Shown piece after piece: positions 1 to 52,902 of a stretch of DNA of 64,000 bases; position 1 is the first letter of the stretch, and the number at the start of each line of letters is the position of its first letter. Position numbers and translations under genes: made by a program. Source of the DNA: Echinarachnius parma (lineage: Eukaryota > Echinodermata > Echinoidea > Clypeasteroida > Echinarachniidae); contig JBAMJV010009814.1 in NCBI GenBank assembly GCA_037951105.1, positions 28,375-92,374 on the forward strand. The letters are read 5' to 3'. Under the pieces are notes generated by a model. The model did no database searches and was not told the DNA's origin. It saw nothing but the letters and a program-made list of their open reading frames with translations.

Positions 1-722
1 GCTATTTCGTGAAGAAAATAAGTCCCTCGACTACGTCTTGGGACTTATTTACTCTTCCCTCAATAGCATTTAAAATCCCTCAGAGTGGAACATTCCGTGC
101 TTTTCCCTCCATCACCAGTTAACAACTGTATAATGGTACATGGTGGTATTGAAGGGTTGAAGGGGCAGAATAACCAATTTCTAACAAACAAAAAAAGAAC
201 TTTACTGTAAAATTGTACAGTTTACTTAATCTAGGCTTATTTTAGAAATAAATCTACTCCTTGAGTGCCAAGTTCGCATTTTTGCAAGTTACAATGCACA
301 CAAATGCTATAGAGCATTACAATCCCTGGCTCTGAAAGTGTTAAAAGTAGTACGTTGGAAGTATTTTCTTACCAAAAACTTGTAGATGAGTTATTTCAGA
401 ATGTAAAAACCGTCTTTGGTTGCTATTTTGCTATTAGTGGGGGCAATATATCAGTGACAAAATATATAGAAGTTTTGGGCAATAAATCCCTCGAATACCT
501 CAAAGAACAACCCTAAAATCACAATAATGACACCCTCAATTATCTATTAAAGATTACATTGCAAAATTATTTCAGAGTGTTTGGTAAATGTCACATAGTT
601 TAAAAAGTAGTTCACAGAACAAGTTTTAAAATCTGCAATATCTGAAATTATGTGTTTAATCTTCTAAATAAGTTAGTGACAAATCGCCTTGAGTTCTCTT
701 TTCACATTAGTATAGAATATAA
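1..722. other. No gene recognised
   Basis: AT-rich non-coding sequence with no convincing reading frame. It probably belongs to the last intron of the plus-strand gene whose terminal exon follows. Confidence 0.4.
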
Positions 723-783
723 AAAGGTGACAATTTAAAGAAAATTGGCCTGAATCCCCCCCCCCCCCCCACCCCCGATACAG

Positions 784-1211
784 ATGAAGAAGGTGGCACG
801 AGCAGTTGCCAAGAGACCGCATCCAGGAAGAGCTCTTCAGACTCTGGAGAAGGTTCACCTGCGAGAGGGACACAAGGAGCTACAGCCAGCGAGCGACTGT
901 GTGGTGACCTGGCAGACCTGACATTAAGCACAGCTTCCCCAACGTCTCCAAGCACCTCCCAGGATGCTGCCAAGGGGAATCAAAGGACAACAGATGGAGG
1001 TGGTGGCTGTAGAGTTAGTCACCAAGGTGATAGTCATAGTCATGCGGCAGCTGCTTCCAGAGAGTGTTGCAAAGGTAGAAGCGTGAAAGAGCTTTTGTTT
1101 TGTGCAAAGGATCCTGTGTTGCACAGAATCTTTGAACAGTTATCACCTCATCTATTGAGACTGAATTGTGAAGGTATCTTGACAAAAGCTCATCCTTTTC
1201 TGAGCCTCTGA
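784..1211 (+). CDS. Probable terminal coding exon of an unidentified plus-strand gene
   Basis: An uninterrupted plus-strand frame (codons from 786, TGA at 1209-1211) follows a poly-C/pyrimidine tract ending in a CAG acceptor at 781-783. That gives about 142 codons entered with two bases of a split codon. The first part is polar and low-complexity (Ser, Thr, Gly, acidic, with a His/Ser patch). The last 45 residues look like folded protein: KELLFCAKDPVLHRIFEQL, then SPHLLRLNCEGILTKAHPF, then a short tail. No in-frame ATG fits a start, so I read it as the C-terminus of a spliced gene. I do not recognise the family. Antisense frames over the same bases look like shadows. The alternative is a chance open frame in GC-rich DNA. 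Confidence 0.45.
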
Positions 1212-1575
1212 ATGAACTCTTTCAATTTAGAGGCCTAAATTCTCATCAGTTAAAAAAAGACTGTTTAAACCATTTCACACTTGTGGAATTTAATTTGCCC
1301 TGTCATGTTCCACTGGTTACTGGCAGGCAGTTACGTAGTTTACAGATAAGCAGTTACTGGTAATTTCTGTGTTAGCCTAGACTAAAGTTGTGCCACTGAT
1401 GAGAATTCAGGCAATTCTCAAGCAAGTGGGCCGGCCCTACCCATTTAGCCTGGCTCAACTGTTCAGCAAGATGATTCAATAGAAATTATGGTGAAACCAT
1501 TTCTGTTGGACTTGTTCCTCCGTAAATTATGTGCTGAATGGAATCTTTGGTGAAGTGTTCAGGGATGGTATTCTC
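1212..1575. other. Possible 3' UTR of the upstream exon
   Basis: Non-coding sequence directly after the TGA at 1211. No AATAAA signal is close; the nearest plus-strand candidates are near 3720. Confidence 0.25.
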
Positions 1576-1892
1576 TTAAAGGGACTTTGTAACATTGTCC
1601 AAATCCTCAAAATCCAATTGTAATTCTAGCGGTTCTCTCATACCTTGTTGTGTTTGTATTAACAAAAAAAGCATGGGACAGTTTTCGGTTTTTCAAATTT
1701 CCCTTTCGTTAAAAAGATATTTACGATTGAAGTGTTCAGATGTTAAATTATCCACTGGATCGTCGAAACCGTGTACAAAGTCAGTGCAATGAGTTAGTGA
1801 ACATCACTTTGCATTTTTGCTCATTACTCGGCCATATAACGTCTATTTAACTTGAAATTTTCACACAACACCCAGTGGACAGATCAGGCCTT
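1576..1892 (+). mobile_element. MITE family A, 3'-truncated copy
   Basis: Starts at TTAA with AAAGGGACTTTGTAACATTG and follows the same interior as the full copies at 24166 and 42313, but breaks off near 1892 before the second inverted end. Non-coding. Confidence 0.75.
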
Positions 1893-2212
1893 TCATGTTG
1901 ATTTGGCCCTGGAGACATGGCTTCACATTGCACACTACATACAAACAATGCAAGCTTCGTGGTTCATTGAGTGTACCTTATATCTTGTCTTAATTTAAAG
2001 CACTAGTAATTTTGGAAAGCCTGCTGCATGTATTATTACATGTGCCCATTTAACTTAACTGCAGTTACAGAGTACATTGTAGGACCTGTAAAGGTTATTT
2101 ACGTAGATTTGAATGCACTGAGGTCACTTTCTTTAGATTGATGTTAACACTTTCGAGTTGAAGTTAAGAGAAACTCTAAGATCAACTTACAGAATATCAA
2201 ATCCTTCAACTC

Positions 2213-2987
2213 TTAACCCTAAAAGGGCCGGGCTATTTGAGGTCTTCAGCAGGCCAGGGGGGGGCCATTATGGCCCCCCCCTAAGATCTCGGCCGCGGAG
2301 CGGCCGATCGCCGTGAAAATTTGCACGCATGATAAGTGAAGTGTATAGAATACAATGGTAATTTTTTTAAAATTTGAAAAATTCATTAATTTGCATATTT
2401 ATGGTAATTTATGCAAATAAGTCATGAAATTCATATTTTTACCCATAAATCATTTATTAATCATAATTAAACTCTGGTTTTCACTACATATATTCTTTAG
2501 AGCATGTGGAATAATAATACAACAACAAAATTAGGAAGAGCCAGGTTCTTCCTTATGTTTTCTATTGATTTGATAATTTCTTATGTATTTCTTTGTTTTT
2601 TTTTAACTTATGTATTTTATTGTTTTTGTTGTTTATTTTATTTCTAACTATAATTTAAGTATTTTGAACCCCCAAAACAACATATAAATGTAAACAACAC
2701 TGAATAACCAATGATAAACCTCATTTTACGAAAATTGATATTTCCATATGTTTTGTACACAAATCACGAAATTGAGCGATTTTCGGGCTGACATGCATAG
2801 ACAAAAGGTCACGTGACTTTGTAACGGTATGTCCGATTTTCGAAATTTTTGTTTTAAAATGTGCGCAAGACCCGAAAGAAAAATGTCACGGAGCAGCGGC
2901 GCATCATCTTACAGCGTTTTGGAGCAATAAAAAAAATCGCGGAGGGGGGGGCCATTATGGCCCCCCCCCCGGCCCTATTAGGGTTAA
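2213..2987. mobile_element. Non-autonomous DNA element with TTAA target duplication
   Basis: Ends are inverted repeats (CCCTAAAAGGGCCGGG on the left; the right end is the complement of CCCTAATAGGGCCGGG), with TTAA at 2213-2216 and 2984-2987. Subterminal GGGGGGGCCATTATGGCCCC palindromes lie near both ends. The interior is AT-rich and carries no transposase frame. Confidence 0.75.
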
Positions 2988-4820
2988 AGGACAATGAAAC
3001 TATGGCTTTCGGCTACTATTATCGTTTAGAGGGTGAACAGACATTTAATTTGATACATGACTTGGCATTTTTGGCCTACTGGTTCCCATGAACATACCCA
3101 AATTTTACTAATTGTTACGGCGGCAAAAGATGATGGGAGCGGCCATGTTCGTGTAACTACCCCGACATGCTTCTGACATGCTTCTGACGACTGTGTGCGG
3201 ATGGCCGAACAAAAAGATTGATTTGCAGCGTCTACAAGCATTCAAACAATGGTTTGGTCCGGTGAATGCAGGAATGCATCATAGATCGATCTCAGTAGTC
3301 CGCACAGACCTAACAATGGCGGCCTCCAGCGTTCGCATAGTGAATAGTGGTCTACCCAATAGTGTTTGCACATATTTCTTCAAAGCAGAAATCCGAGTCT
3401 GGTAATGTTATGCGAAATAAACAAGCATTGGCCTTTAAGGTCCGCACAGAAAACCTCCCCTGGTAACTCTGGTTCAACCATGCCATGGAGACATGAGACG
3501 GACAAGTAACGGTCACCTACAATGGAAAGATTACCATACTGTTGTCTGGAGCAGGCTGAGCATGGATAATGCATGGGTGCCATGGTTCCGAGCCTTGTCA
3601 CCAATGCATTGTCTATGTAACATGTGCTCCAAGGAAATTGTGTATGGTGTGTAAATGGTAATGCTTTATTGATATGAACAGTACTAATTTTCTCTGAACA
3701 TACATGTACAGTATAAGGACAATAAACCCAAGGTGGAATAAACTCTGAAAGTTGTCATTTATTTGTCGGGAGGACTCAAATCGAAACTTGCACTCTGGCA
3801 AATTTGACACCAAATTTATATTTATTTTTCAATTTTCTTGAAATGTTTGTTTCCACTCCTATTGAGCTAAAAATATGTATTATAGGGTTCATTTACATGT
3901 GTATGGGGAATGGACAAGTGTGGCTATGGACACTGAAAATCAAAGATAATATGAAACATGTATTTGAATATTTGATGGTGGTATATATATCTTACCTTAT
4001 TTATTTCAATTGTATTAAAATGTTGAATTTAATGCAGTTACACTGTGCAACATTTGATTGACCGTAACAGGTTGGTTTTTATACAACACATGAAATAAAT
4101 GCATAAAGTAAAATTGATTGATATTATTCTATACGTAATTTGAAGAAAATGTTATCACAAACTATATCGCTTTAATATATTTTATATATTTGTATGTATA
4201 GGTCCTATTTCTGAATATGCATACTATTTTGTTAATCGCTTATGTTTCTGTAATGCTGTTTGTATTTTTTCTATTTTGGTATGATAAGTGTTTTGATCAA
4301 TTTTTGTCATGATATTTCTTATTTGCAAATACCGAAAAGAAATTGAAAACAAGGCAAGCCTTTATAGATGCACTGCACGAGGCAGCTTATAAAAAGTTAA
4401 AATGCAAATACCCATAAAACCATTTTTACGAAGATAACCAGTTTTACATTCTAGATAAATGTGAATAAACCTGAAAGTAAGAAAATGTTGAATCATATCT
4501 ATTAAAATGCAACAAGTAAAGGTATCTTTTAAAAGACAATATTTCTTACACTGTAGTTTTATTATTTGAAATGGATTTAAACAGCTTTTTTTTGCACAAA
4601 ATTCTTTTGCTGCCACTGATAAAAATAATTATTAATGAGGGCAGTCGGTGACCTAGCATGGTCCAACTTATTAGGGGAATGTTCTTTGTATTTTTTGTCT
4701 TGAAATGTTACCCTTCTGATTTGATTGTGGTTTGTCAAATTATTGGGGAGATGGCATGAGACCACAACCCACACCCCATAGCTACGCCACAGAAGACAGT
4801 GTGTTTAATTTCTACATTAG
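2988..4820. other. Non-coding, nothing recognised
   Basis: No credible coding frame or complete repeat. Two AATAAA hexamers near 3720-3740 on the plus strand could serve the upstream gene, but nothing ties them to it. Confidence 0.3.
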
Positions 4821-4883
4821 TGGAAAAGAGCAAAGAAAATGGGATTCCTCCGGGATAAGTCCCATTTTCTTTGCTCTTTTTCA
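4821..4883. repeat. Near-perfect short hairpin
   Basis: A 21-bp perfect stem (4824-4844 against 4860-4880) with a 15-nt loop, extended by three more pairs including one G-T. It resembles a small-RNA precursor or the core of a tiny fold-back element. Nothing shows transcription. Confidence 0.6.
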
Positions 4884-5204
4884 CTTATATTATGTATTCC
4901 TGGTCAGTTTCTCTATATGTTTGCATTAATTTCTATATTAGTAGTTATCAGTTGATCGTTGTGTATTATGTTCATCATATGGAGGGTTTTACAAGGCGAT
5001 ATTTGCCATTTTCTTAATCCTTGAGGAGGATGTAAGTTTGTTTTAGAAATATTTCATTGCATCTTTTTTCCCAACCGATAGAATTCGTTTAGAACGCACA
5101 TTCATCTTGATTTGTATGTTTGATATAATATTATGATATACAGATTAAAATCTAGCAACTCCAGTAATCATTGTCATTTTGCTCATTATTTGGGTATAGT
5201 GTTC

Positions 5205-5325
5205 ATAGGCGTTACGAGGGGGGTGTTCAAACACCCCCCTTTAGCGAAAAATTTACTGTTTGATGTATTCAAACACACCCCAACTATGCCACTGAATGAA
5301 GCTAAAACAACCCCGTTGAAATCCC
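5205..5325. repeat. Dispersed repeat fragment, related to 16455-16606
   Basis: Shares blocks such as AAATTTACTGT and GGGGTGTTTGAA-type ends with an inverted copy at 16455-16606. Carries a local palindrome around GGGGGGTGTTCAAACACCCC. Non-coding. Confidence 0.5.
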
Positions 5326-5589
5326 TGGGTACGACTATGACTGTTCATAATTATGTGATCTACTTCTCATAAGGTTCAGATATCACAATGTCTTTTTGAT
5401 TTGATCATCTTATTGTAGTTGATGCAGTTTTGCTCCTTTTGTTCTCGCCATAAACAAACTGATGGCAGGTGGTTCAATTATTTGAAATTGCTAGATGATC
5501 GCTAGATTTAAAGATCACTAAGGAGAGAAGTTGATTATAACTTCCTGTAGGCAGACAACTTTGGGGTACAAAAATGTATCTAATCCGCT

Positions 5590-5765
5590 TGGGATACGCT
5601 TAAATATACACGCGCTGTAAGTTTAATTTATTGTAAGTTACAATTAATTGTAAGTCAGAAAATGTTTGTGTGTCAACCAGTCAGATTAGCGCATTTAGAA
5701 AACATGATCTGACGTACAACTACCTATTGTAAATTACAATTGATTGTATCTCTTTCTGCTACGGG
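5590..5765. mobile_element. Degenerate fold-back repeat related to family B
   Basis: Contains the CAATTAATTGTAAGTCAGAAAATG block and a mirrored half around a CAACCAGTCAGATTAG centre, as in 9706-9839 and 24690-24860. Ends are diverged. Confidence 0.45.
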
Positions 5766-6029
5766 CCCTGGAGATGTGAGAGAGTGTGGAGCCATGGTGT
5801 GTATGGATGTGTGCAGTGGGTGGTGCGCATGTAACCATAGGCCTACTGTAAAGACGTGTATGTTGATGTGTGATCAATATGTTATGTGTGGCTGGAATCC
5901 CCATGGGCGTGGAAATTAAAAGGGCGGATTATTTTGACGCAATGGATTCCTACTTTTATGGCATGCACAACCACCCCCCCCCCCCCCCCCCCCCACACAC
6001 ACATTCATTTTCAGCCCCAAACTCATTGG

Positions 6030-6248
6030 CCCGTATTCACAAAGGAGGTTTGTACAAACCCCGGTTCAAACCGCGGTTTACATCTATGGAATGCCAATTG
6101 TAAACTGATGGAGAGAGAATGTAAATTCCTTACTTGTTAACAATGTTGATGGTACACATTCTCTCTCCATCAGTTTACAATTGGCATTCCATAGATGTAA
6201 ACCGCGGTTTGAACCGGGGTTTGTACAAACCTCCTTTGTGAATACGGG
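6030..6248. mobile_element. Long palindromic MITE, family D
   Basis: About 219 bp, with arms of roughly 90 bp that mirror each other nearly perfectly (CCCGTATTCACAAAGGAGGT to its complement) around a short unpaired centre. A diverged copy is at 37511-37810. It follows a C-run and CA repeat at 5973-6004. Confidence 0.85.
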
Positions 6249-6530
6249 TAAAATGTTTACACATTTTTGCACGAGTTAAAAGTTGCATAAGGAATTGCTT
6301 TTTTCAGAAAACATGTAGATTTGCATACAATCATTAGAATTTAATAAATAACGGCATTTTACTTAATAATTCATATGAATCTTATATATTTAATATTGAG
6401 TACCATATTCTTCAACAACCAAATACAGACGTACAATGTATCATTAATGCTTCATGATCAAATACATGTATTTCATTACTACAAAGTATGAATTGCACTT
6501 TCAACAGCTAATTATGATGTTTCATTTCTA

Positions 6531-7345
6531 GTGACATTGCCCAAATCCAAAAACTTACTTAGAACTAGCCGTTCTCTCATACCTTGTTGAATTTGTATTA
6601 CAGTGAAACCTCATCATAATGAGCACATTTGGTCCATTGAATTTACCTTGTTATATCAGATTTCTTGTATCAGGGCTTAAAAACAATACAATACATAGAA
6701 CTTGGATCTGTGAAATTACCTTGCTATATTGGGTACCTCAATAAAGGTGAATGACAGTAGTGGGAAACGCCCCACCCCCTAAAAATGAAATGTACACTCT
6801 TAATACCAACCATGTGAATATAATTTTACTAATATGGGATTATACAAATTTGGCCAAGAAACCGCCTACTAATTGATATATTATCGATATCTCCAGCCCA
6901 GCGCTAGCTGCGCGGACAGGTGCGAACGGGCGGTGGATTTATACATTTCATGGGCGGGTATTGGATTTCTTCCAATATTTCTGTATTTAACGATGCTTAG
7001 GTTCGGATTTTACCACACAAGCCCTATTTAAATACTTATTCAACAATATTGATCAATATAGATGTTTTCGGCTATTTTCCCAAAACTGTTATTCATCTTT
7101 AAAACAGAGCTCGTAATAAAGAGGTTCTACTGTACCAATAGAAGCATGCAACAATTTAAAAAAAATTCTCTCTTGATAAAAGATATTTACGATTCAAGTG
7201 TTCAGATTTTAATTTAATTATCCACCGGGAAGTTATAATTGTGTACAAAGTCAGAGCAATGAGGTAGCGGATATATCGCTTTGCATTTTCGCTCGTTTCT
7301 CGGCCATTAACATCCATTTAACATCAAATTTTCAGATCTCGGCAG
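6531..7345 (+). mobile_element. MITE family A copy split by a TA-inserted element
   Basis: Family A sequence (ACATTGCCCAAATCC, TACCTTGTTG) stops at 6600 and resumes at 7135 (CAATAGAAGCATG, then the TGTACAAAGTCAGAGCAATG block). The nested element accounts for the gap. Confidence 0.7.
6601..7132. mobile_element. Mariner-like non-autonomous element nested in family A
   Basis: Ends are CAGTGAAACCTC and its mirrored partner GAGGTTCTACTG, flanked by TA at 6599-6600 and 7133-7134. This TIR and target fit Tc1/mariner-type MITEs. No transposase frame. Confidence 0.7.
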
Positions 7346-7570
7346 TGAAATGCTTGATCCTCGCACAAATCTGCACGAGCACCAAGTTAAGTGTATTAGA
7401 ATACAATTGTAATTTCAGTTTCTTTAAAAATTAAATCATTCACAATTTATAGCAATTTATGCAAATAACTAGGTCATCAAATTCACATTCTTCATTAAAC
7501 ATCGGTTTTCACAATATTCTTTAGTCCAATCAGAATAACAAAACATGGTAAAAGCCAGTTCATTCCTTTT

Positions 7571-7912
7571 TTTTCTATTGTTTGGATAATTTCTTAACTT
7601 TTAGTGCCGAAATGAAATGAATAGAAATAAAATATACCATGGTTCCACTTAAAAATATGAGGGTTAAAAGAGAACCTAAATTAAACAGATACATATAAAA
7701 GAAAAGTAAGTACATGTACAACCAAATTAAAACCTTTTGTTTTCTATTGTTAGGATAATTTCTTAACTTTTAGTGCCGAAATGAAATGAATAGAAATTAA
7801 AATATACCACGGTTCCACTTAAAAATAGGAGGGTTAAAAGAGAACCTAAATTAAACAAATACATATAAAAGAACGGTATTAAAGTACATGTACAACCAAA
7901 TTAAAACCTTGA
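7571..7912. repeat. Tandem duplication, about 169-bp unit, two copies
   Basis: Sequence from TTTTCTATTGTTTGGATAAT at 7571 repeats at 7740 with a few substitutions. Non-coding. Confidence 0.8.
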
Positions 7913-8513
7913 AGATAAAACAAAGAGATGGCATTTCTAACAATAATATGTGTACATTTTTATCTTTATAGTTCCTATATAAATACACACAATGAATTAG
8001 TACTGGCAATGTACATGCATTAAATGTATGTTTTCTGTACACCAAAGCCCCTAGAAGAAGGCTTTCTCCAAACGGAAAGTGAATGAAAACTGAGAAAACT
8101 AACAAATTAAATTAACTAAATTAATGATGCTCCAACCTTATCCTTCATAAAAACTTGTTCAATTGTAAATGTCCAATAATTGTAACTAATTGGTCAACAG
8201 CCAATCAGCATGGAGCATTGCAGCTGTTGCCATGTTCAATAAAAAGCAATCCAAGACGGGGACAACTGCTAACCGTTCATCTACACATAACTTATAAACA
8301 GACACCACTACTACTACTAATAATAGCTCATTTTTATTCTTATACCTGTATATAGCACATTTCATATATCTTGTACAATCAAAGTCATAGTCAAATTCAA
8401 TTATAGAGCATTATAATGGCACCAAAGTATCTGAACGAACATTACACAATTATTCATTATCAAATAACAATTAAATTCAAACATAAAGGACACTGACAAG
8501 AAATATTTCAAAT

Positions 8514-8656
8514 GATTAAAAATGAGCCAAGAAAATTAGCATTCGCCGGGAATCGAACCCGAGACCTCCAGATTGCTATAGACCGGGGCTCAACCATCGA
8601 GCCACAAAGACCCTTGCTTGCATAGTCAGCCTAGTTTTCCTTGCTCATTTTTAATC
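8514..8656 (-). mobile_element. tRNA-like sequence enclosed by inverted ends
   Basis: The ends are mirrored (GATTAAAAATGAGC at 8514 and its complement ending at 8656). Between them, on the minus strand over about 8539-8613, lies a tRNA-like block with an A-box-like TGGCTCGATGG and a B box GGTTCGATTCC in a perfect T-arm (CGGGTTCGATTCCCG). The acceptor stem is not convincing, so this is a tRNA-derived SINE rather than a tRNA gene. Relatives: 13985-14165 and 15440-15548. Confidence 0.65.
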
Positions 8657-8710
8657 AAATAACAATTACATATATAGAACTAGCACATATATTGCAGATC
8701 TTCTGATCTA

Positions 8711-9156
8711 TATATGTGACCTTACACCTCAAAACGACCAATAAGTCGGGAAAACTGATTTTGCTGCTTTTCATAAAACATTAAAATAGAAGTCATTACC
8801 TTTAAAACGGTATATTATTCGTCATATTTGGACTAAGCAAACCCTCTCAAAAAGAACGCCAAAGATTTGAAATATGGCTGAAGCATTTTTAAAATAAGGG
8901 AGAAACGGGCCGTTTAAAAAATCAGTTTCCCTTAATAAAGTGCTGTAATAAGATCACATTTATTGGATGCAAAAATAATATTCAAACATGATTTCCGACC
9001 CTCAAAATGTTACAGAAGCTAGATTAAGATATGCTTATTCAGGAAATACCAAAATCCTCAATCTCACATTTTGAACAAAATTTGACTATTTTAGCTAATA
9101 AAAGAGAAACTACCACAGCGACATAACGGTCGTTATGTGGTGTAAGGTCACATATT
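8711..9156. mobile_element. MITE with TATGTGACCTTACACC ends
   Basis: TIR TATGTGACCTTACACCTC at the left and its approximate complement GGTGTAAGGTCACATA at the right. About 445 bp, non-coding. Confidence 0.75.
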
Positions 9157-9169
9157 GGACAGTGATTAG

Positions 9170-9340
9170 GTTAATAATAATAATATACTCGATTTATATA
9201 CCGCCTAATATGATTGATAATCATCTTTAAGCGCTTTACAATGATAATATTACCCCCGGTCATAGGATACAATGCAAACCTGCACACATTGTGTGAACCA
9301 TCTCCACTCCCTGGGGAGCATTCCTTAGGTTATTAAGTAA
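9170..9340. mobile_element. LINE/SINE 3' tail fragment
   Basis: TAA-rich microsatellite joined to a CGATTTATATACCGCC / AAGCGCTTTACAA block and a CTCCCTGGGGAG motif. The same tail recurs near 22024, 25490, 26640, 40170 and 60705, as expected of dead 3' ends of one retroposon family. Confidence 0.6.
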
Positions 9341-9705
9341 TAATGGCAAAATATCTTCTTTGGTCTCTGATTACAGAATGCATGATCCAATATTTATACA
9401 TGAATGTACTTTTTTAATAAAAATACTATATTTATATACAATTATAGAGATTCTGGTACTGCTGGCAGGGTTAATGAATCGATATATGAATTAATTATGA
9501 ATAAAACATTCTATACATGAATATATTGTTCCATGATAAGACTAAGAGTTACAAATCAACATCTGATTGCATATTACAATTTCATATTCAAATGTGAAGC
9601 ATCTGAAGTGTTCACATGCAAACAAATAATAGGCACCTAAAGCAGCATTTTGTTGATTTTTGCTTGAAAATTAAGTACTGATCAAAATTGACTTAGTCAA
9701 AATCA

Positions 9706-9839
9706 GGGGGTGTTGCAATAAAAGTTGCGATCAATCGCAAGTCAGAAAATATGTGCAGTTGAACCAATCAGAGGGCATTTTCTGACTTGCGATTAATCAC
9801 AACATTGAGATTGATCGCAACTCTTTATGCAACACCCCC
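9706..9839. mobile_element. Short palindromic MITE, family B
   Basis: 134 bp, ends GGGGGTGTTGCAATAAAAGT and the mirrored equivalent. Inner block TTGCGATCAATCGCAAGTCA is repeated inverted. Relatives at 5590, 14560 and 24690. Confidence 0.85.
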
Positions 9840-10433
9840 AGAACAAGAAACCTGAACTACATGTATACTATTCCTTTAACGATGCCTCCAACACTTAAAG
9901 GGCGCATAATTTGACTTTTACACTGACTCACGTAATATTTCATGGAAAATCCAAATATTATGATTTTGTTCACGCAAATATTGAATTCAAAAGTTAAGCA
10001 CCATTGGAATCTCCCCTAAAAATTTGCCTGAATGCTGTCCGCCTACAAAGATGTCGTTTGTTTATCTTATCCTCTACTTATTTGTATAAATCATTCTATA
10101 AAAGTAATGTACATAGCTTTATAGATACATAGCTATAGTACATAGGACATGGCTATACAATATACCATCCTAATTAATTCCCCAAAAATTGCATTGCTTC
10201 CATTGATTAGAATAATCATAATAAAGATAACAACCATAGTCCTACTATTCTGGCATGAGTACATAGCACACATATAGTAACAAAAACAAATTAAAAACAT
10301 TATAGATAGATATATTTCATTTGGTCTTCAAACATACAAACGTTACAAAGAAATGTCATTATCACGCACCTTTCGAAATTTGACCAACCACACATGATGA
10401 TCATTAAAAAAAAACTGGCCACTGCAGACATGA
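9840..10433 (-). other. ATP7 3' UTR and downstream flank
   Basis: Lies directly after the ATP7 stop codon on the minus strand. AT-rich. I see no clear minus-strand AATAAA within 400 bp, so the transcript end cannot be fixed. Confidence 0.4.
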
Positions 10434-51114
<40,681 letters not shown>

Positions 51115-51399
51115 GGTGATCTGATGGAAAAGATGTCTCTCTAGCCTGAAATCAAATACAACAAATTGCATACTTTGTTGAGTTTCTTACGTCTACTGTC
51201 TAGTATCTAGAAATAGAATAGTTCGGCATCTCTTCGAAGACGTGCCGACGACTTGGCATGCATGACTAAAAGAACCGATGCGCTATACAAATTGCATCTG
51301 ACATGGGTTATTTAACTTATAGTTTTAGTCATGCAATTACCAAGTAGTGGTCTTCCAAAGAGAATGCAGAATATTCAATAACTAATGTTGGGACCCGGA

Positions 51400-52800
51400 C
51401 AGCGTTTTCGCCAGGAAAAAATTTACCCGTGGCGCAAAAACACAAACTTATATGTCGGAAAAATTACCCGTGGCGCATGGTATTGCTGCTATTCAAGCAC
51501 GGGATGCCGCGCCGCAGGGGTAGGAGTAGGGCCGGGAGTCATCAGATATCGCCAAATTTCCCGTTGCCCGACTTTTCAATGTGAAATTTGCAACATCGGA
51601 AATGAAAAAAAAAAATCCAGAAAATTGCCCAATGTTAGTGTTAAAGTACATATTTTACCATATGAGTGGTTATTTTCGCAAAATTATCAACTTGTTTGAC
51701 AAATTGATTGACGCAAATTGAACATGTGCGTCGAAAAAAAAAACCCTGTCAATTGAATGATACGGAACACGCACTAGAAGGTCTGCCAGAGATTCGGCAG
51801 GCCCCGCGCTGCGAGAGAGGTAGCTAGCTAGCGCGCCAACACTCTTAAAAAGTGCCTAAAGGAACGAAAATGCAAGATTATCACGATCGCACCTATTCTA
51901 GACTATCTTTTATTTTACTTACATGTTTGCAAGGCTTTTAAAACAAATACGAGAACAATTATCTGCAAAAACAGCAAAAAAATGCGCTGATAATCTCCCG
52001 ATAATTTCCTAACTTGCTCGGACCAGGCAGGTGAACTGAACCTAGCGCACTTTTGTTGCCAATTTGCGAACGGCGTAGACTACACGTGTATGATACGCAT
52101 ACTACACGTTATATGATATCGCAGCCCAGAAATTGGCAACGTTCGCGAACGATCTGATTTTCACTTGCTATGCTATGTTCAATCGCTTAGTAACAAGTCG
52201 CTCGCGTAACAAGCGCTTGAGTTTTGAATGTTCTACTTCAGGAAAAGTGATATTTTGCTCAAAACTGAGGTAATTCTGAATGTTCTGTAACTATATTTCC
52301 GTAAATATTGTTACATAAATCCAGCAAAGCATCGATACTTGTCATTTTATTGCCGTATAAAAAGATGAATTTGAGCGCGAAACACTGCATTTTTGCAGAC
52401 CGCTTTATGAGATTCGATTGGATGAAGGCGCCGCGCAGCATCGGTCCAGCTGCCTGTGCTGCGCTGGCGGGCGGCCGGACGACCGCGGACCGCGACGGGC
52501 GCGGGCTGGGTATACGGTGCGTGTTTCTAAAATCATATCGGAGATTTCCTCGTCTCCTCGAAGCGATTTAAGAGTGAGGATGCGCCTTTATTTGGCAATA
52601 ATATTTGTTGTATTAATGGAAACAAATAATAAAATAGGAATTATGAAAATGGTGTCTGCAAATATGGGGAAATTGTCATGAATTTATTGATTTTACACAT
52701 GGCGATATTATCTCATCAAAATTTACGGGTGGCGCAAGTCATGAAGATAAATTTACGCATGGCGGCACCGCCACGCGAAAATGGCCTGGCGAGAACGTTG
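51400..52800. mobile_element. 1.4-kb non-autonomous hAT element
   Basis: Ends CAGCGTTTTCGCCAGG and mirrored CCTGGCGAGAACGTTG; the exact 8-bp duplication GACCCGGA is at 51392-51399 and 52801-52808. Interior includes an inverted relative of 50440-50550 (TCTAGTGCGTGTTC). No transposase frame. Confidence 0.85.
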
Positions 52801-52902
52801 GACCCGGAAGCAAAAACTGGATTGGAACTGGACCGGAATGGTTCGGAAATGGTTGCATCAAATTTACACTTTCTGTTGACTGATCCGGTCCGGCTCACAA
52901 CA

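Noticed and set aside
707-973. Minus-strand open frames opposite the 784-1211 exon
   Set aside because: They overlap a longer plus-strand frame with an acceptor and stop; composition suggests antisense shadows.
52418-52681. GC-rich frame as a possible exon
   Set aside because: It lies within the hAT-type element and shows no family resemblance or splice context.
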